NCBI RefSeq assembly: GCF_038502225.1
Contig: NC_091301.1
Location: forward strand, 23,004,508-23,068,507
DNA: 64,000 nucleotides
Reading direction: 5' to 3'
DNA from: Cherax quadricarinatus
Lineage: Eukaryota > Arthropoda > Malacostraca > Decapoda > Parastacidae
Shown: piece after piece, positions 46,260-58,870 of the stretch
How positions within the stretch are numbered: position 1 is the first letter of the stretch
Layout of the letters: every line of letters begins with the position of its first letter
The notes under the pieces: generated by a model
What the model saw: only the letters and a program-made list of their open reading frames with translations
The model's database searches: none
Told to the model about the DNA's origin: nothing
Made by a program: the position numbers and the translations under genes

Positions 46260-46750
46260 TTATTTTTCCTTTCTTACAATCTAATTGTTTCTGTTTGTGT
46301 TTCTTTTTCATCTCCTAAGTTAAATTTAACATCATATGTTATTACCAGTAAAACATGATCGGTCATTCCAGGTGGAGTCAGTCTGTTGAGAATAATTTCC
46401 CCTGTTCTTGTAAATACTTTTGTCTAGTAAATACTTTTTATGGTGTGATGCGTCTTCTTATTATCATACATTTTAATGCATAAAAATCTTTCATTACATT
46501 GACCATTTATGTGCAGTTTCAGCCTCATGGCTGCCCAGTTTATTTCTCTGAAGTTCAAATCTCCAGTGACAAATTTTTTTTCTTTATTGTGGTCATTATT
46601 AATCGACAATTTCCTTCGTATATTATACAATTCCTTGTGTACCTCACAAAATTCTTTTCTCTTCCAAGTATATTACTAAACTGTGAGTTGTATGCATTGA
46701 CTTGTACGAGTTTCTCATCTTGATTTTGAATTTTTATAGCTAAAATTTCA
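46260..46750 (-). mobile_element. Decayed LINE E, endonuclease side
   Basis: Minus-strand frame at 46424-46630 includes VTGDLNFREINWAAM, a version of the GDFN motif of LINE endonucleases. Its order and strand fit the RT remnant at 43440, so I read both as one old minus-strand LINE split by LINE D. Confidence 0.55.
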
Positions 46751-47298
46751 ATATTTTTGGCATTTTGGATTTAAGCTTCCATAGCATATGTTATTTATTA
46801 TACAAATATTGCTAATTCCCTTCAATTCTTCCGTATTCTCTCTTTTCCACACCGAAACTTCGAATACATCCTTCTTTAAAATATATATTTCTAGTTTAGT
46901 TTCAGTAAGACTACGTAAGGTTTATGTTACAACACAAAATATTTACGTATGAGTTTCGCTGCATCTCACTTTTTGTCTTTGTTTTAGTTTTCTTGCTATC
47001 TGTCCTGTGTTCGTTTTCTTAAGAAATCATTTTGATAAGCTGGAACTACACTGCTCCTCTGTAAGACGTCACCATTTTTGTTATCATTTAACCTCTTATT
47101 AGTAATTACAAAATCCTTTATTTTATCTCCTATCTTTCTTTGGAAAAGCAGCTTGTCTAATTTGTATATCCTTACAACCTTTCAGTTTTTTTATTGTCCC
47201 ATTTTTCATTTTAGTAATTTTTAGGCTTTAGTGCAGCAATATTTTTAGCAGCCTGTACTTATCTTTCTCGTGTGTTTTTTTTTTTAATTTTCCTTTAC
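46751..47298. other. No gene seen
   Basis: AT-rich sequence that may be more of LINE E but has no recognisable motif. Confidence 0.45.
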
Positions 47299-50200
47299 CC
47301 CACTACATGCTCTGTTACAGTCCACTACATGCTCTGTTACAGTCCACTACATGCTCTGTTACACTCCACTACATGCTCTGTTACAGTCCACTACATGCTC
47401 TGTTACAGTCCTCTACATGCTCTGTTACAGTCCACTACATGCTCTGTTACAGTCCACTACATGCTCTGTTACAGTCCACTACATGCTCTGTTACAGTCCA
47501 CTACATGCTCTGTTACAGTCCACTACATGCTCTGTTACAGTCCACTACATGCTCTGTTACACTCCACTACATGCTCTGTTACAGTCCACTACATGCTCTG
47601 TTACACTCCACTACATGCTCTGTTACACTCCACTACATGCTCTGTTACACTCCACTACATGCTCTGTTACACTCCACTACATGCTCTGTTACAGTCCACT
47701 ACATGCTCTGTTACAGTCCACTACATGCTCTGTTACAGTCCACTACATGCTCTGTTACAGTCCACTACATGCTCTGTTACAGTCCACTACATGCTCTGTT
47801 ACAGTCCACTACATGCTCTGTTACAGTCCACTACATGCTCTGTTACAGTCCACTACATGCTCTGTTACAGTCCACTACATGCTCTGTTACACTCCACTAC
47901 ATGCTCTGTTACAGTCCACTACATGCTCTGTTACAGTCCTCTACATGCTCTGTTACAGTCCACTACATGCTCTGTTACAGTCCACTACATGCTCTGTTAC
48001 AGTCCACTACATGCTCTGTTACACTCCACTACATGCTCTGTTACACTCCACTACATACTCTGTTACACTCCACTACATGCTCTGTTACACTCCACTACAT
48101 GCTCTGTTACAGTCCACTACATGCTCTGTTACAGTCCACTACATGCTCTGTTACAGTCCACTACATGCTCTGTTACAGTCCACTACATGCTCTGTTACAG
48201 TCCACTACATGCTCTGTTACAGTCCACTACATGCTCTGTTACAGTCCACTACATGCTCTGTTACAGTCCACTACATGCTCTGTTACAGTCCACTACATGC
48301 TCTGTTACACTCCACTACATGCTCTGTTACAGTCCACTACATGCTCTGTTACACTCCACTACATGCTCTGTTACACTCCACTACATGCTCTGTTACACTC
48401 CACTACATGCTCTGTTACAGTCCACTACATGCTCTGTTACAGTCCACTACATGCTCTGTTACAGTCCACTACATGCTCTGTTACAGTCCACTACATGCTC
48501 TGTTACAGTCCACTACATGCTCTGTTACAGTCCACTACATGCTCTGTTACAGTCCACTACATGCTCTGTTACAGTCCACTACATGCTCTGTTACAGTCCA
48601 CTACATGCTCTGTTACAGTCCACTACATGCTCTGTTACAGTCCTCTACATGCTCTGTTACAGTCCACTACATGCTCTGTTACAGTCCACTACATGCTCTG
48701 TTACAGTCCACTACATGCTCTGTTACACTCCACTACATGCTCTGTTACACTCCACTACATACTCTGTTACACTCCACTACATGCTCTGTTACAGTCCACT
48801 ACATGCTCTGTTACACTCCACTACATGCTCTGTTACACTCCACTACATGCTCTGTTACACTCCACTACATGCTCTGTTACACTCCACTACATGCTCTGTT
48901 ACAGTCCACTACATGCTCTGTTACACTCCACTACATGCTCTGTTACAGTCCACTACATGCTCTGTTACAGTCCACTACATACTCTGTTACACTCCACTAC
49001 ATGCTCTGTTACACTCCACTACATGCTCTGTTACAGTCCACTACATGCTCTGTTACAGTCCACTACATGCTCTGTTACAGTCCACTACATGCTCTGTTAC
49101 ACTCCACTACATGCTCTGTTACAGTCCACTACATGCTCTGTTACACTCCACTACATGCTCTGTTACAGTCCACTACATGCTCTGTTACAGTCCACTACAT
49201 ACTCTGTTACACTCCACTACATGCTCTGTTACAGTCCACTACATGCTCTGTTACAGTCCACTACATGCTCTGTTACACTCCACTACATGCTCTGTTACAG
49301 TCCACTACATGCTCTGTTACACTCCACTACATGCTCTGTTACAGTCCACTACATGCTCTGTTACAGTCCACTACATGCTCTGTTACACTCCACTACATGC
49401 TCTGTTACAGTCCACTACATGCTCTGTTACACTCCACTACATGCTCTGTTACAGTCCACTACATGCTCTGTTACAGTCCACTACATACTCTGTTACACTC
49501 CACTACATGCTCTGTTACACGCCACTACATACTCTGTTACACTCCACTACATGCTCTGTTACACTCCACTACATGCTCTGTTACACTCCACTACATACTC
49601 TGTTACACTCCACTACATGCTCTGTTACAGTCCACTACATGCTCTGTTGCAGTCCACTACATGCTCTGTTACAGTCCACTACATACTCTGTTACACTCCA
49701 CTACATGCTCTGTTACAGTCCACTACATGCTCTGTTACAGTCCACTACATGCTCTGTTACACTCCACTACATGCTCTGTTACAGTCCACTACGTGCTCTG
49801 TTACACTCCACTACATGCTCTGTTACAGTCCACTACATGCTCTGTTACAGTCCACTACATGCTCTGTTACACTCCACTACATGCTCTGTTACAGTCCACT
49901 ACATGCTCTGTTACACTCCACTACATGCTCTGTTACAGTCCACTACATGCTCTGTTACAGTCCACTACATACTCTGTTACACTCCACTACATGCTCTGTT
50001 ACACTCCACTACATACTCTGTTACACTCCACTACATGCTCTGTTACACTCCACTACATGCTCTGTTACACTCCACTACATACTCTGTTACACTCCACTAC
50101 ATGCTCTGTTACAGTCCACTACATGCTCTGTTACAGTCCACTACATGCTCTGTTACACTCCACTACATGCTCTGTTACAGTCCACTACATGCTCTGTTAC

Positions 50201-53200
50201 AGTCCACTACATGCTCTGTTACACTCCACTACATGCTCTGTTACAGTCCACTACATGCTCTGTTACACTCCACTACATGCTCTGTTACAGTCCACTACAT
50301 GCTCTGTTACAGTCCACTACATGCTCTGTTACAGTCCACTACATGCTCTGTTACAGTCCACTACATGCTCTTTTACACTCCACTACATGCTCTGTTACAC
50401 TCCACTACATGCTCTGTTACAGTCCACTACATGCTCTGTTACACTCCACTACATGCTCTGTTACAGTCCACTACATGCTCTGTTACAGTCCACTACATGC
50501 TCTGTTACACTCCACTACATGCTCTGTTACAGACCACTACATGCTCTGTTACACTCCACTACATGCTCTGTTACAGTCCACTACATGCTCTGTTACACTC
50601 CACTACATGCTCTGTTACACTCCACTACATGCTCTGTTACAGTCCACTACATGCTCTGTTACACTCCACTACATGCTCTGTTACAGTCCACTACATGCTC
50701 TGTTACAGTCCACTACATGCTCTGTTACAGTCCACTGCATGCTCTGTTACAGTCCACTACATGCTCTGTTACAGTCCACTGCATGCTCTGTTACAGTCCA
50801 CTAAATGCTCTGTTACAGTCCACTGCATGCTCTGTTGCAGTCCACTACATGCTCTGTTACAGTCCACTACATGCTCTGTTACAGTCCACTACATGCTCTG
50901 TTACAGTCCACTACATGCTCTGTTACAGTCCACTACATGCTCTGTTACAGTCCACTGCATGCTCTGTTACACTCCACTACATGCTCTGTTACACTCCACT
51001 ACATGCTCTGTTACACTCGACTACATGCTCTGTTACACTCCACTACATGCTCTGTTACACTCCACTACATGCTCTGTTACACTCCACTACATGCTCTGTT
51101 ACAGTCCACTGCATGCTCTGTTACAGTCCACTACATGCTCTGTTACAGTCCACTACATGCTCTGTTGCATGCTCTGTTACAGTCCACTACATGCTCTGTT
51201 ACAGTCCACCACTGCATGCTCTGTTACAGTCCACTACATGCTCTGTTACAGTCCACTACATGCTCTGTTACAGTCCACTACATGCTCTGTTACAGTCCAC
51301 TACATGCTCTGTTACAGTCCACTACATGCTCTGTTACAGTCCACTACATGCTCTGTTACAGTCCACTGCATGCTCTGTTACACTCCACTACATGCTCTGT
51401 TACAGTCCACTACATGCTCTGTTACAGTCCACTGCATGCTCTGTTACAGTCCACTACATGCTCTGTTACAGTCCACTACATGCTCTGTTACAGTCCACTA
51501 CATGCTCTGTTACAGTCCACTACATGCTCTGTTACAGTCCACTACATGCTCTGTTACAGTCCACTACATGCTCTGTTACAGTCCACTACATGCTCTGTTA
51601 CACTCCACTACATGCTCTGTTACACTCCACTACATGCTCTGTTACAGTCCACTACATGCTCTGTTACAGTCCACTGCATGCTCTGTTACAGTCCACTACA
51701 TGCTCTGTTACAGTCCACTACATGCTCTGTTACAGTCCACTACATGCTCTGTTACAGTCCAGCATCTCTGTTACAGTCCACATGCTCTGTTACAGTCCAC
51801 TACATGCTCTGTTACAGTCCACTACATGCTCTGTTACAGTCCACTACATGCTCTGTTACAGTCCACTACATGCTCTGTTACACTCCACTACATGCTCTGT
51901 CCACTACATGCTCTGTCCACTACATGCTCTGTTACAGTCCACTACACTACATGCTCTGTTACAGTCCACTACATGCTCTGTTACAGTCCACTACATGCTC
52001 TGTTACAGTCCACTACATGCTCTGTTGTCCACTACATGCTCTGTTACAGTCCACTACATGCTCTACAGTCCACTACATGCTCTGTTACAGTCCACTACAT
52101 GCTCCACTACATGCTCTGTTACAGTCCACTACATGCTCTGTTACAGTCCACTACATGCTCTGTTACACTCCACTACATGCTCTGTTACAGTCCTCTACAT
52201 GCTCTGTTACACTCCACTACATGCTCTGTTACAGTTTTCTACATGCTCTGTTACATTCCACTACATGCTCTGTTACAATCCACTACATGCTCTGTTACAG
52301 TCCACTACATGCTCTGTTACAGTCCACTACATGCTCTGTTACAGTCCACTACATGCTCTGTTACACTCCACTACATGCTCTGTTACAGTCCACTACATAC
52401 TCTGTTACAGTCCACTACATGCTCTGTTACAGTCCACTACATGCTCTGTTACTCTCCACTACATGCTCTGTTACAGTCCACTACATGCTCTGTTACAGTC
52501 CACTACATGCTCTGTTACAATCCACTACATGCTCTGTTACAGTCCACTACATGCTCTGTTACAGTCCACTACATGCTCTGTTACAGTCCACTACATGCTC
52601 TGTTACAGTCCACTACATGCTCTGTTACAGTCCTCTACATGCTCTGTTACAGCCCACTACATGCTCTGTTACAGTCCACTACATGCTCTGTTACAGTCCG
52701 CTACATGCTCTGTTACAGTCCTCTACATGCTCTGTTACAGTCCACTACATGCTCTGTTACAGTCCACTACATGCTCTGTTACAGTCCACTACATGCTCTG
52801 TTACAGTCCACTACATGCTCTGTTACAGTCCACTACATGCTCTGTTACAGTCCTCTACATGCTCTGTTACAGTCCACTACATGCTCTGTTACAGTCCACT
52901 ACATGCTCTGTTACAGACCACTACATGCTCTGTTACAGTCCACTACCTGCTCTGTTACAGTCCACTACATGCTCTGTTACAGTCCACTACCTGCTCTGTT
53001 ACAGTCCACTACCTGCTCTGTTACAGTCCACTACATGCTCTGTTACAGTCCACTACATGCTCTGTTACAGTCCTCTACATGCTCTGTTACAGTCCACTAT
53101 ATGCTCTGTTACAGTCCTCTACATGCTCTGTTACAGTCCACTATATGCTCTGTTACAGTCCACTACATGCTCTGTTACAGTCCACTACATGCTCTGTTAC

Positions 53201-55075
53201 AGTCCACTACATGTTCTGTTAGTCCGCTACATGCTCTGTTACAGTCCTCTACATGCTCTGTTACAGTCCACTGCATGCTCTGTTACTGTCCACTATATGC
53301 TCTGTTACAGTCCACTACATGCTCTGTTACAGTCCACTACATGCTCTGTTACAGTCCAGTATATGCTCTGTTACAGTCCACTACATGCTCTGTTACAGTC
53401 CACTACATGCTCTGTTACAGTCCACTACATGCTCTGTTACAGTCCACTACATGCTCTGTTACAGTCCACTACATGCTCTGTTACAGTCCACTACATGCTC
53501 TGCTACAGTCCACTATATGCTCTGTTACAGTCCTCTACATGCTCTGTTACAGTCCACTATATGCTCTGTTACAGTCCACTACATGCTCTGTTACAGACCA
53601 CTACATGCTCTGTTTCAGTCCACTACATGTTCTGTTAGTCCACTACATGCTCTGTTACAGTCCTCTACATGCTCTGTTACAGTCCACTATATGCGCTGTT
53701 ACAGTCCACTACATGCTCTGTTACAGTCCACTATATGCTCTGTTACAGTCCACTACATGCTCTGTTACAGTCCACTACATGCTCTGTTACAGTCCACTAC
53801 ATGCTCTGTTACAGTCCACTATATGCTCTGTTACTGTCCACTATATGCTCTGTTACAGTCCACTACATGCTCTGTTACAGTCCACTACATGCTCTGTTAC
53901 AGTCCAGTATATGCTCTGTTACAGTCCACTACATGCTCTGTTACAGTCCACTACATGCTCTGTTACAGTCCACTACATGCTCTGTTACAGTCCACTACAT
54001 GCTCTGTTACAGTCCACTATATGCTCTGTTACTGTCCACTACATGCTCTGTTACAGTCCACTACATGCTCTGTTACAGTCCACTACATGCTCTGTTACAG
54101 TCCACTACATGCTCTGTTACAGTCCACTACATGCTCTGTTACAGTCCACTACATGCTCTGTTACAGTCCACTACATGCTCTGTTACAGTCCTCTACATGC
54201 TCTGTTACAGTCCACTACATGCTCTGTTACAGTCCACTACATGCTCTGTTACAGTCCACTACATGCTCTGTTACAGTCCACTACATGCTCTGTTACAGTC
54301 CACTACATGCTCTGTTACAGTCCACTACATGCTCTGTTACAGTCCTCTACATGCTCTGTTACAGTCCACTACATGCTCTGTTACAGTCCACTACATGCTC
54401 TGTTACAGTCCACTACATGCTCTGTTACAGTCCACTACATGCTCTGTTACAGTCCACTACATGCTCTGTTACAGTCCACTACATGCTCTGTTACAGTCCA
54501 CTACATGCTCTGTTACAGTCCACTACATGCTCTGTTACAGTCCACTACATGCTCTGTTACAGTCCTCTACATGCTCTGTTACAGTCCACTACATGCTCTG
54601 TTACAGTTTTCTACATGCTCTGTTACAGTCCACTACATGCTCTGTTACAGTCCACTACATGCTCTGTTACAGTCCTCTACATGCTCTGTTACTGTCCACT
54701 ACATGCTCTATTACAGTCCTCTACATGCTCTGTTACAGTCCACTACATGCTCTGTTACAGTCAACTACATGCTCTGTTACAGTCCACTACATGCTCTGTT
54801 ACAGTCCACTACATGCTCTATTACAGTCCTCTACATGCTCTGTTACAGTCCACTACATGCTCTGTTACAGTCCACTACATGCTCTGTTACAGTCCACTAC
54901 ATGCTCTGTTACAGTCCACTACATGCTCTGTTACAGTCCACTACATGCTCTGTTACAGTCCACTACATGCTCTGTTACAGTCCACTACATGCTCTGTTAC
55001 AGTCCACTACATGCTCTGTTACAGTCCACTACATGCTCTGTTACAGTCCACTACATGCTCTGTTACAGTCCACTA
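47299..55075. repeat. 22-bp satellite array, about 353 copies
   Basis: The unit is TGTTACAGTCCACTACATGC plus TC. The main variant is a G/C change (ACAGTCC or ACACTCC), frequent to about 51650 and rare afterwards. The plus strand has no stop in any frame, so all three frames stay open for kilobases, one reaching 2,615 codons with the 22-residue cycle SVTVHYMLCYSPLHALLQST plus TC. The minus strand contains TAG in every unit and is closed. A cluster of broken units lies at 51150-52110. Two 20-bp units (TGTTAGTCC) occur near 53215 and 53633. I regard all frames here as artefacts. Confidence 0.97.
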
Positions 55076-55593
55076 AGCATATTGTCATCTCATTTGGAAT
55101 GATTCTTTTCTGTACTTGATTCTATTTCCTTTTTCAGCACAGCCTAAAACAGTAATCATCTTCTTTTTCTGTCAAGAGTGGTTGTTTTCAATGTCTTTTT
55201 TTATTTCATATTTTTTTTGTTTTAGCAAAACATACTAGTTATTACTACTTGCTATTTTGTCTTTTGTAATTTTGGCATATCTCTTAAATTTTAGCTTTAA
55301 ATTCTTAGAGCTCTTTCATTCTTTCAAAGCTTCTGTTAGCATGGATATATTCTGAGCCAGTTTCACCTGTTTCACCTCTGTCACCTCTGTCTTACCCTGT
55401 ACCAGTATAACTCTTCTATTTTTTGTACTGTACTCTTCTAGGCATCATATCTCCTGTATCATTTTTTATTTTACTAGTTCCTGATCTACATTTTCTCTTT
55501 ATCACATCACGTATGTCTTTTAGTTTTTACTGCATTTGCTGAATCGAAATATTTTTTACTCCTATTTCAGTTTTCAAGGTTTCATCTTCCTTA
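55076..55593. other. No gene seen
   Basis: T-rich unique sequence. A short CACCTGTTTCACCTCTGTC duplication is at about 55365-55395. Confidence 0.5.
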
Positions 55594-55800
55594 TTTAATT
55601 TTCTATTAGGCCTCCCTGCCTTCCCTGATTTAATTTTCTATTAGGCCTCCCTGCCTTCCCTGATTTAATTTTCTATTAGGCCTCCCTGCCTTCCCTGATT
55701 TAATTTTCTATTAGGCCTCCCTGCCTTCCCTGATTTAATTTTCTATTAGGCCTCCCTGCCTTCCCTGATTTAATTTTCTATTAGGCCTCCCTGCCTTCCT
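55594..55800. repeat. 35-bp tandem repeat, six copies
   Basis: Unit GATTTAATTTTCTATTAGGC followed by CTCCCTGCCTTCCCT. The copies are nearly identical, which points to recent expansion. Confidence 0.93.
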
Positions 55801-56332
55801 TGATTTTTGCTTCAGTTATGTCAATGAATCACTAAATTTCTCTTCTTCCGGCGCGAAGACAGCTGTTTTGGTGTATTAACCTCTGTTATATTATAAACAA
55901 AGAGCTGCTAAGAATTTTTAATTATTCACCTTAAAATCATTTAACTTTTCCTAACCCCAATAATCTTCCACACAAATTTTCCATTTCCATATTTTGGGAC
56001 GCCACTCAGATTCCGCTCTACTCCAGTACAAACAGGTAGAGACGTCCTTTCTAAGAGTTGTGATGTCTGAGGCCCGTTCACAATCGTAACAGGTGTACCC
56101 TGGCTTCGTGTACCCTGGTCTCGTGTACCCTGGCCTCGTGTGTCCTGGCCTTCTGTACCCCTGTACGCTGAGCCGTGTGCCCTAGCCGGTGTGCACTGAT
56201 ATCACTGCCGCCACTATAAATATCTCCTAAACGATGAATACAGTGAAACGATTTAGTTTAGTGAGGAGCTCTTGTGTAATATTTCAAGCTTGGAGCTCTG
56301 TAGTCCCATACACCGAAAGTCTGTGTGAAATT
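55801..56332. other. No gene seen; short 18-bp repeats
   Basis: At 56095-56160 four units of TGTACCCTGGCCTCG type occur. Otherwise unique. Confidence 0.5.
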
Positions 56333-56402
56333 TTTTTAATCCCACACTCTGAGAGCTGCTGTAATCCCTCACTCTGGGGTTTCTGTAATCTCACACTCCT
56401 TA
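56333..56402. repeat. TAATCCCACACTCTGG minisatellite, left block
   Basis: Three units of about 25 bp (TAATCCCACACTCTGAGAGC and variants), separated from the main block at 57660-58200 by a LINE remnant. Confidence 0.7.
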
Positions 56403-56409
56403 CGTTTAC

Positions 56410-57655
56410 CTTGGGATGATTCCGAGGGTCACTCTTCGCCCCCGGCCCTTTTCCACACCAGGCCTCCCAGTTGCTGGCCTGATCGACCAGGCTGTTGGTG
56501 CCGACCCCACAGATTCCAGTGTATGCACTACAGCCTGGCTGATTAGTAACTGAGTTCAGGAACTTACTAGGTTCCCTCTTGGAAGCAGCCAGAGGTTTGC
56601 TGGTAATTTTCCTTATGTACGAAGGGAGAGTGATGAAAACTGGAGGTCCCTTTACATTTACTGAGTTCTCTGTTAGTGTACTCATTGCGCTCCTACTTTT
56701 AATTGGAGGTATTTTGCACCGTCTACTAAGTCTCTTGCTTTCATACAGAGTGATTTCGGTATGTAGGTCTGAGAACAGGCCCTTCAGGATTTTCCAGGTG
56801 CAAACGAAGATGTATTTCTCTCGTTTACGTTTCAAGGAATACAGTTCGAGACTTCAAACGTTCTCAGGAGTTCAGATGTTTGAATTTGTATGGAGAGTGA
56901 AGGTTCCCCAAAAGTTTTCTAGCTCTGCAGTCTCTCCTGCCTTGAACGAAATGAAGCCTTAGTATACAGCAACAATCCTGCCTGGAGAAAACGAGTGACT
57001 CAAAGAGTATCAATATTGATTCGGCATCTCTTATTTTGAGTGTTCTAGCTATCCAGACTGTCATCTTCCTGCGGTAGCGATAGCAACATTGTTGTGAACT
57101 TTCAAAAGTTCCTTGAATGTGAGATCCTCTCTGACTCTCACTCGTCAGTCTTACACATTGAACTTCGCTCAGTTCAGTGATTCAAGTTTTTTTGGTACTC
57201 CGTTTCAGTCTTTATTTCCTTAATTCTTCCATAGCGAAGCAAATGCAAATTGTCCTCACAGAACTTCATAGTATTGTCTGTGGGCAACTGGAAAACTTGG
57301 TTTATATCTGTTTGAAGATTCGCTGCGTTCGATGGACGCCACTCTCATGAAAATTCTGGATGTTCCTGTGTATGTCAGAATTAAGAATGAGAAACAAAAG
57401 TGAGGCGAGTACTGTGCCTTGAGGAACAGAGCTTTTCACAGTGACAGCCTCCGGCTTCCCTCTGTTTACTACTATTCGCTGGGTTCTACTTATTAATATG
57501 TTAGATATCTATCTGCCCACTTTTCCATTTATTTCTTTCGCATGCATTTTGTGTGCTATACACCATGGTCGCACTTGACAAAGGCTATCGCAAAATCAGT
57601 GTACGTCTACATTATCTTCCGGCGCATCCACGATCAGGTCATTATAGTCAAGCAA
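56410..57655 (-). mobile_element. LINE F remnant, minus strand
   Basis: Minus-strand translations give DFAIAFVKCDHGV at about 57560-57600 (RT motif A, usually DFxKAFDxVDH) and VKSSVPQGTVLASLLFLI at about 57385-57440 (the GVPQG block). The 3' side carries FLNSVTNQPGCSAYTGICG (56505-56560), recalled as part of a decapod LINE 3' region. Frames are broken throughout. Confidence 0.65.
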
Positions 57656-57659
57656 TTGT

Positions 57660-58200
57660 GAAAAGTAATCCCTCTGGGAACTATGTAATCCCAAACTCTC
57701 GGAGATACCTAATCTCAGGCAGTGAGAGCTGTGTAATCCCTCTCGGAGCTGGGTAAAACTCACTCTGGAAGCTGGGTAATCCCACACTCTGGGAACTGGG
57801 CAATCCCACATTCTAGGAACTGGATAATCCCTCTCTGGGAGCTGGGTATTCCCTCGTCATGGGATCTGGGTAATACCTCACCCTTTCAGTTGGGTAATCC
57901 CACACTCTGGCAACTGGATAATCCTGCAGTCTGAGAGCTGGGCAATCCTTACTCTAGCAGCTGGACAATTCCTCACTTTGTGAGCTGGGTAAGATCCCCT
58001 AGCAGCTGGGTAATCCCACACTCTGGTATCTGGATAATCCCTTATTCTAGCAGATGAGTAATCCCACACTCTAGCAGCTGGATAATCCCTCATGCTGGCA
58101 GCTGGGTAATCCCACACTCTGGCACCTGGATAATCCCTCATTCTAGCAGATGTGTAATCCTACACTCTAGTAGCTGGATAATCCCTCGCTCTCTCATCTG
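57660..58200. repeat. TAATCCCACACTCTGG minisatellite, right block
   Basis: About 20 diverged units of 25-27 bp such as GGGTAATCCCACACTCTGG followed by an AACTG-like end. Same motif and strand as 56333-56402. Confidence 0.82.
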
Positions 58201-58324
58201 GGAACCTTACTGGTTCCCATTTTACCTAGGCTCTTTTGCTTCAAGCAGAGTAGTGTAAATAAGAGCGTCATGACCTCGCTTAATATCATATTATTTTTAC
58301 AGACTCTGTAACCAGAGTATTATT

Positions 58325-58812
58325 GCCATGAATATTGTACCAGGTATTCTTTCCGATGCTAATATTATAATAGGTGTTCTTCCCACTGTAAATATTACAC
58401 GAGGAATTTTTTCCTCGGTAATATTATGCAAGATATTGTTTCCTCTGGTAATATTACACGAAGTATTCTTTCCTGTGGTAATATTTCACGAGGTATTCTT
58501 TACTCTGATAATATTATACAAGGTATTGTCTTCAAGTAATATTATACAAGGTATTGTCTTCAAGTAATATTATACAAGGTATTATTCTTTCCACTGGTAA
58601 TATTACACAAGATATTCTTACCTCTGGTAATATTATACAAAGTATTATTCTTTCCTCTGGTAATATTATACAAGGTATTCTTACCTCTGGTAATACAATA
58701 CAGGGTATTCTTACCTCTGGTAATATTATACAAGATATTCTTACCTCTGGTAATCTTATACAAAGTATTCTTACCTCTGGTAATATTATACAAGATATTC
58801 TTACCTCTGGTA
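58325..58812. repeat. AT-rich 30-bp minisatellite
   Basis: About 16 units of TGGTAATATTATACAAGGTA with TTCTTACCTC. The right half is regular and the left half diverged. Open frames on both strands follow from the unit length being divisible by three. Confidence 0.9.
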
Positions 58813-58870
58813 ATTTGCCGTTGCAAAAACTGAACCAAGAAATCAAGAAAAATCTGATAAATTGTATCGT

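Noticed and set aside
47272..55119. 2,615-codon open frame
   Set aside because: It is a translation of a 22-bp satellite; all three plus frames are equally open and give the same cycle, with no start context, domain or flanking gene structure.
56284..56835. 183-codon minus-strand host gene
   Set aside because: Its middle matches a LINE 3' region (NQPGCSAYTGICG) and one end runs into minisatellite units, so it is repeat-derived.
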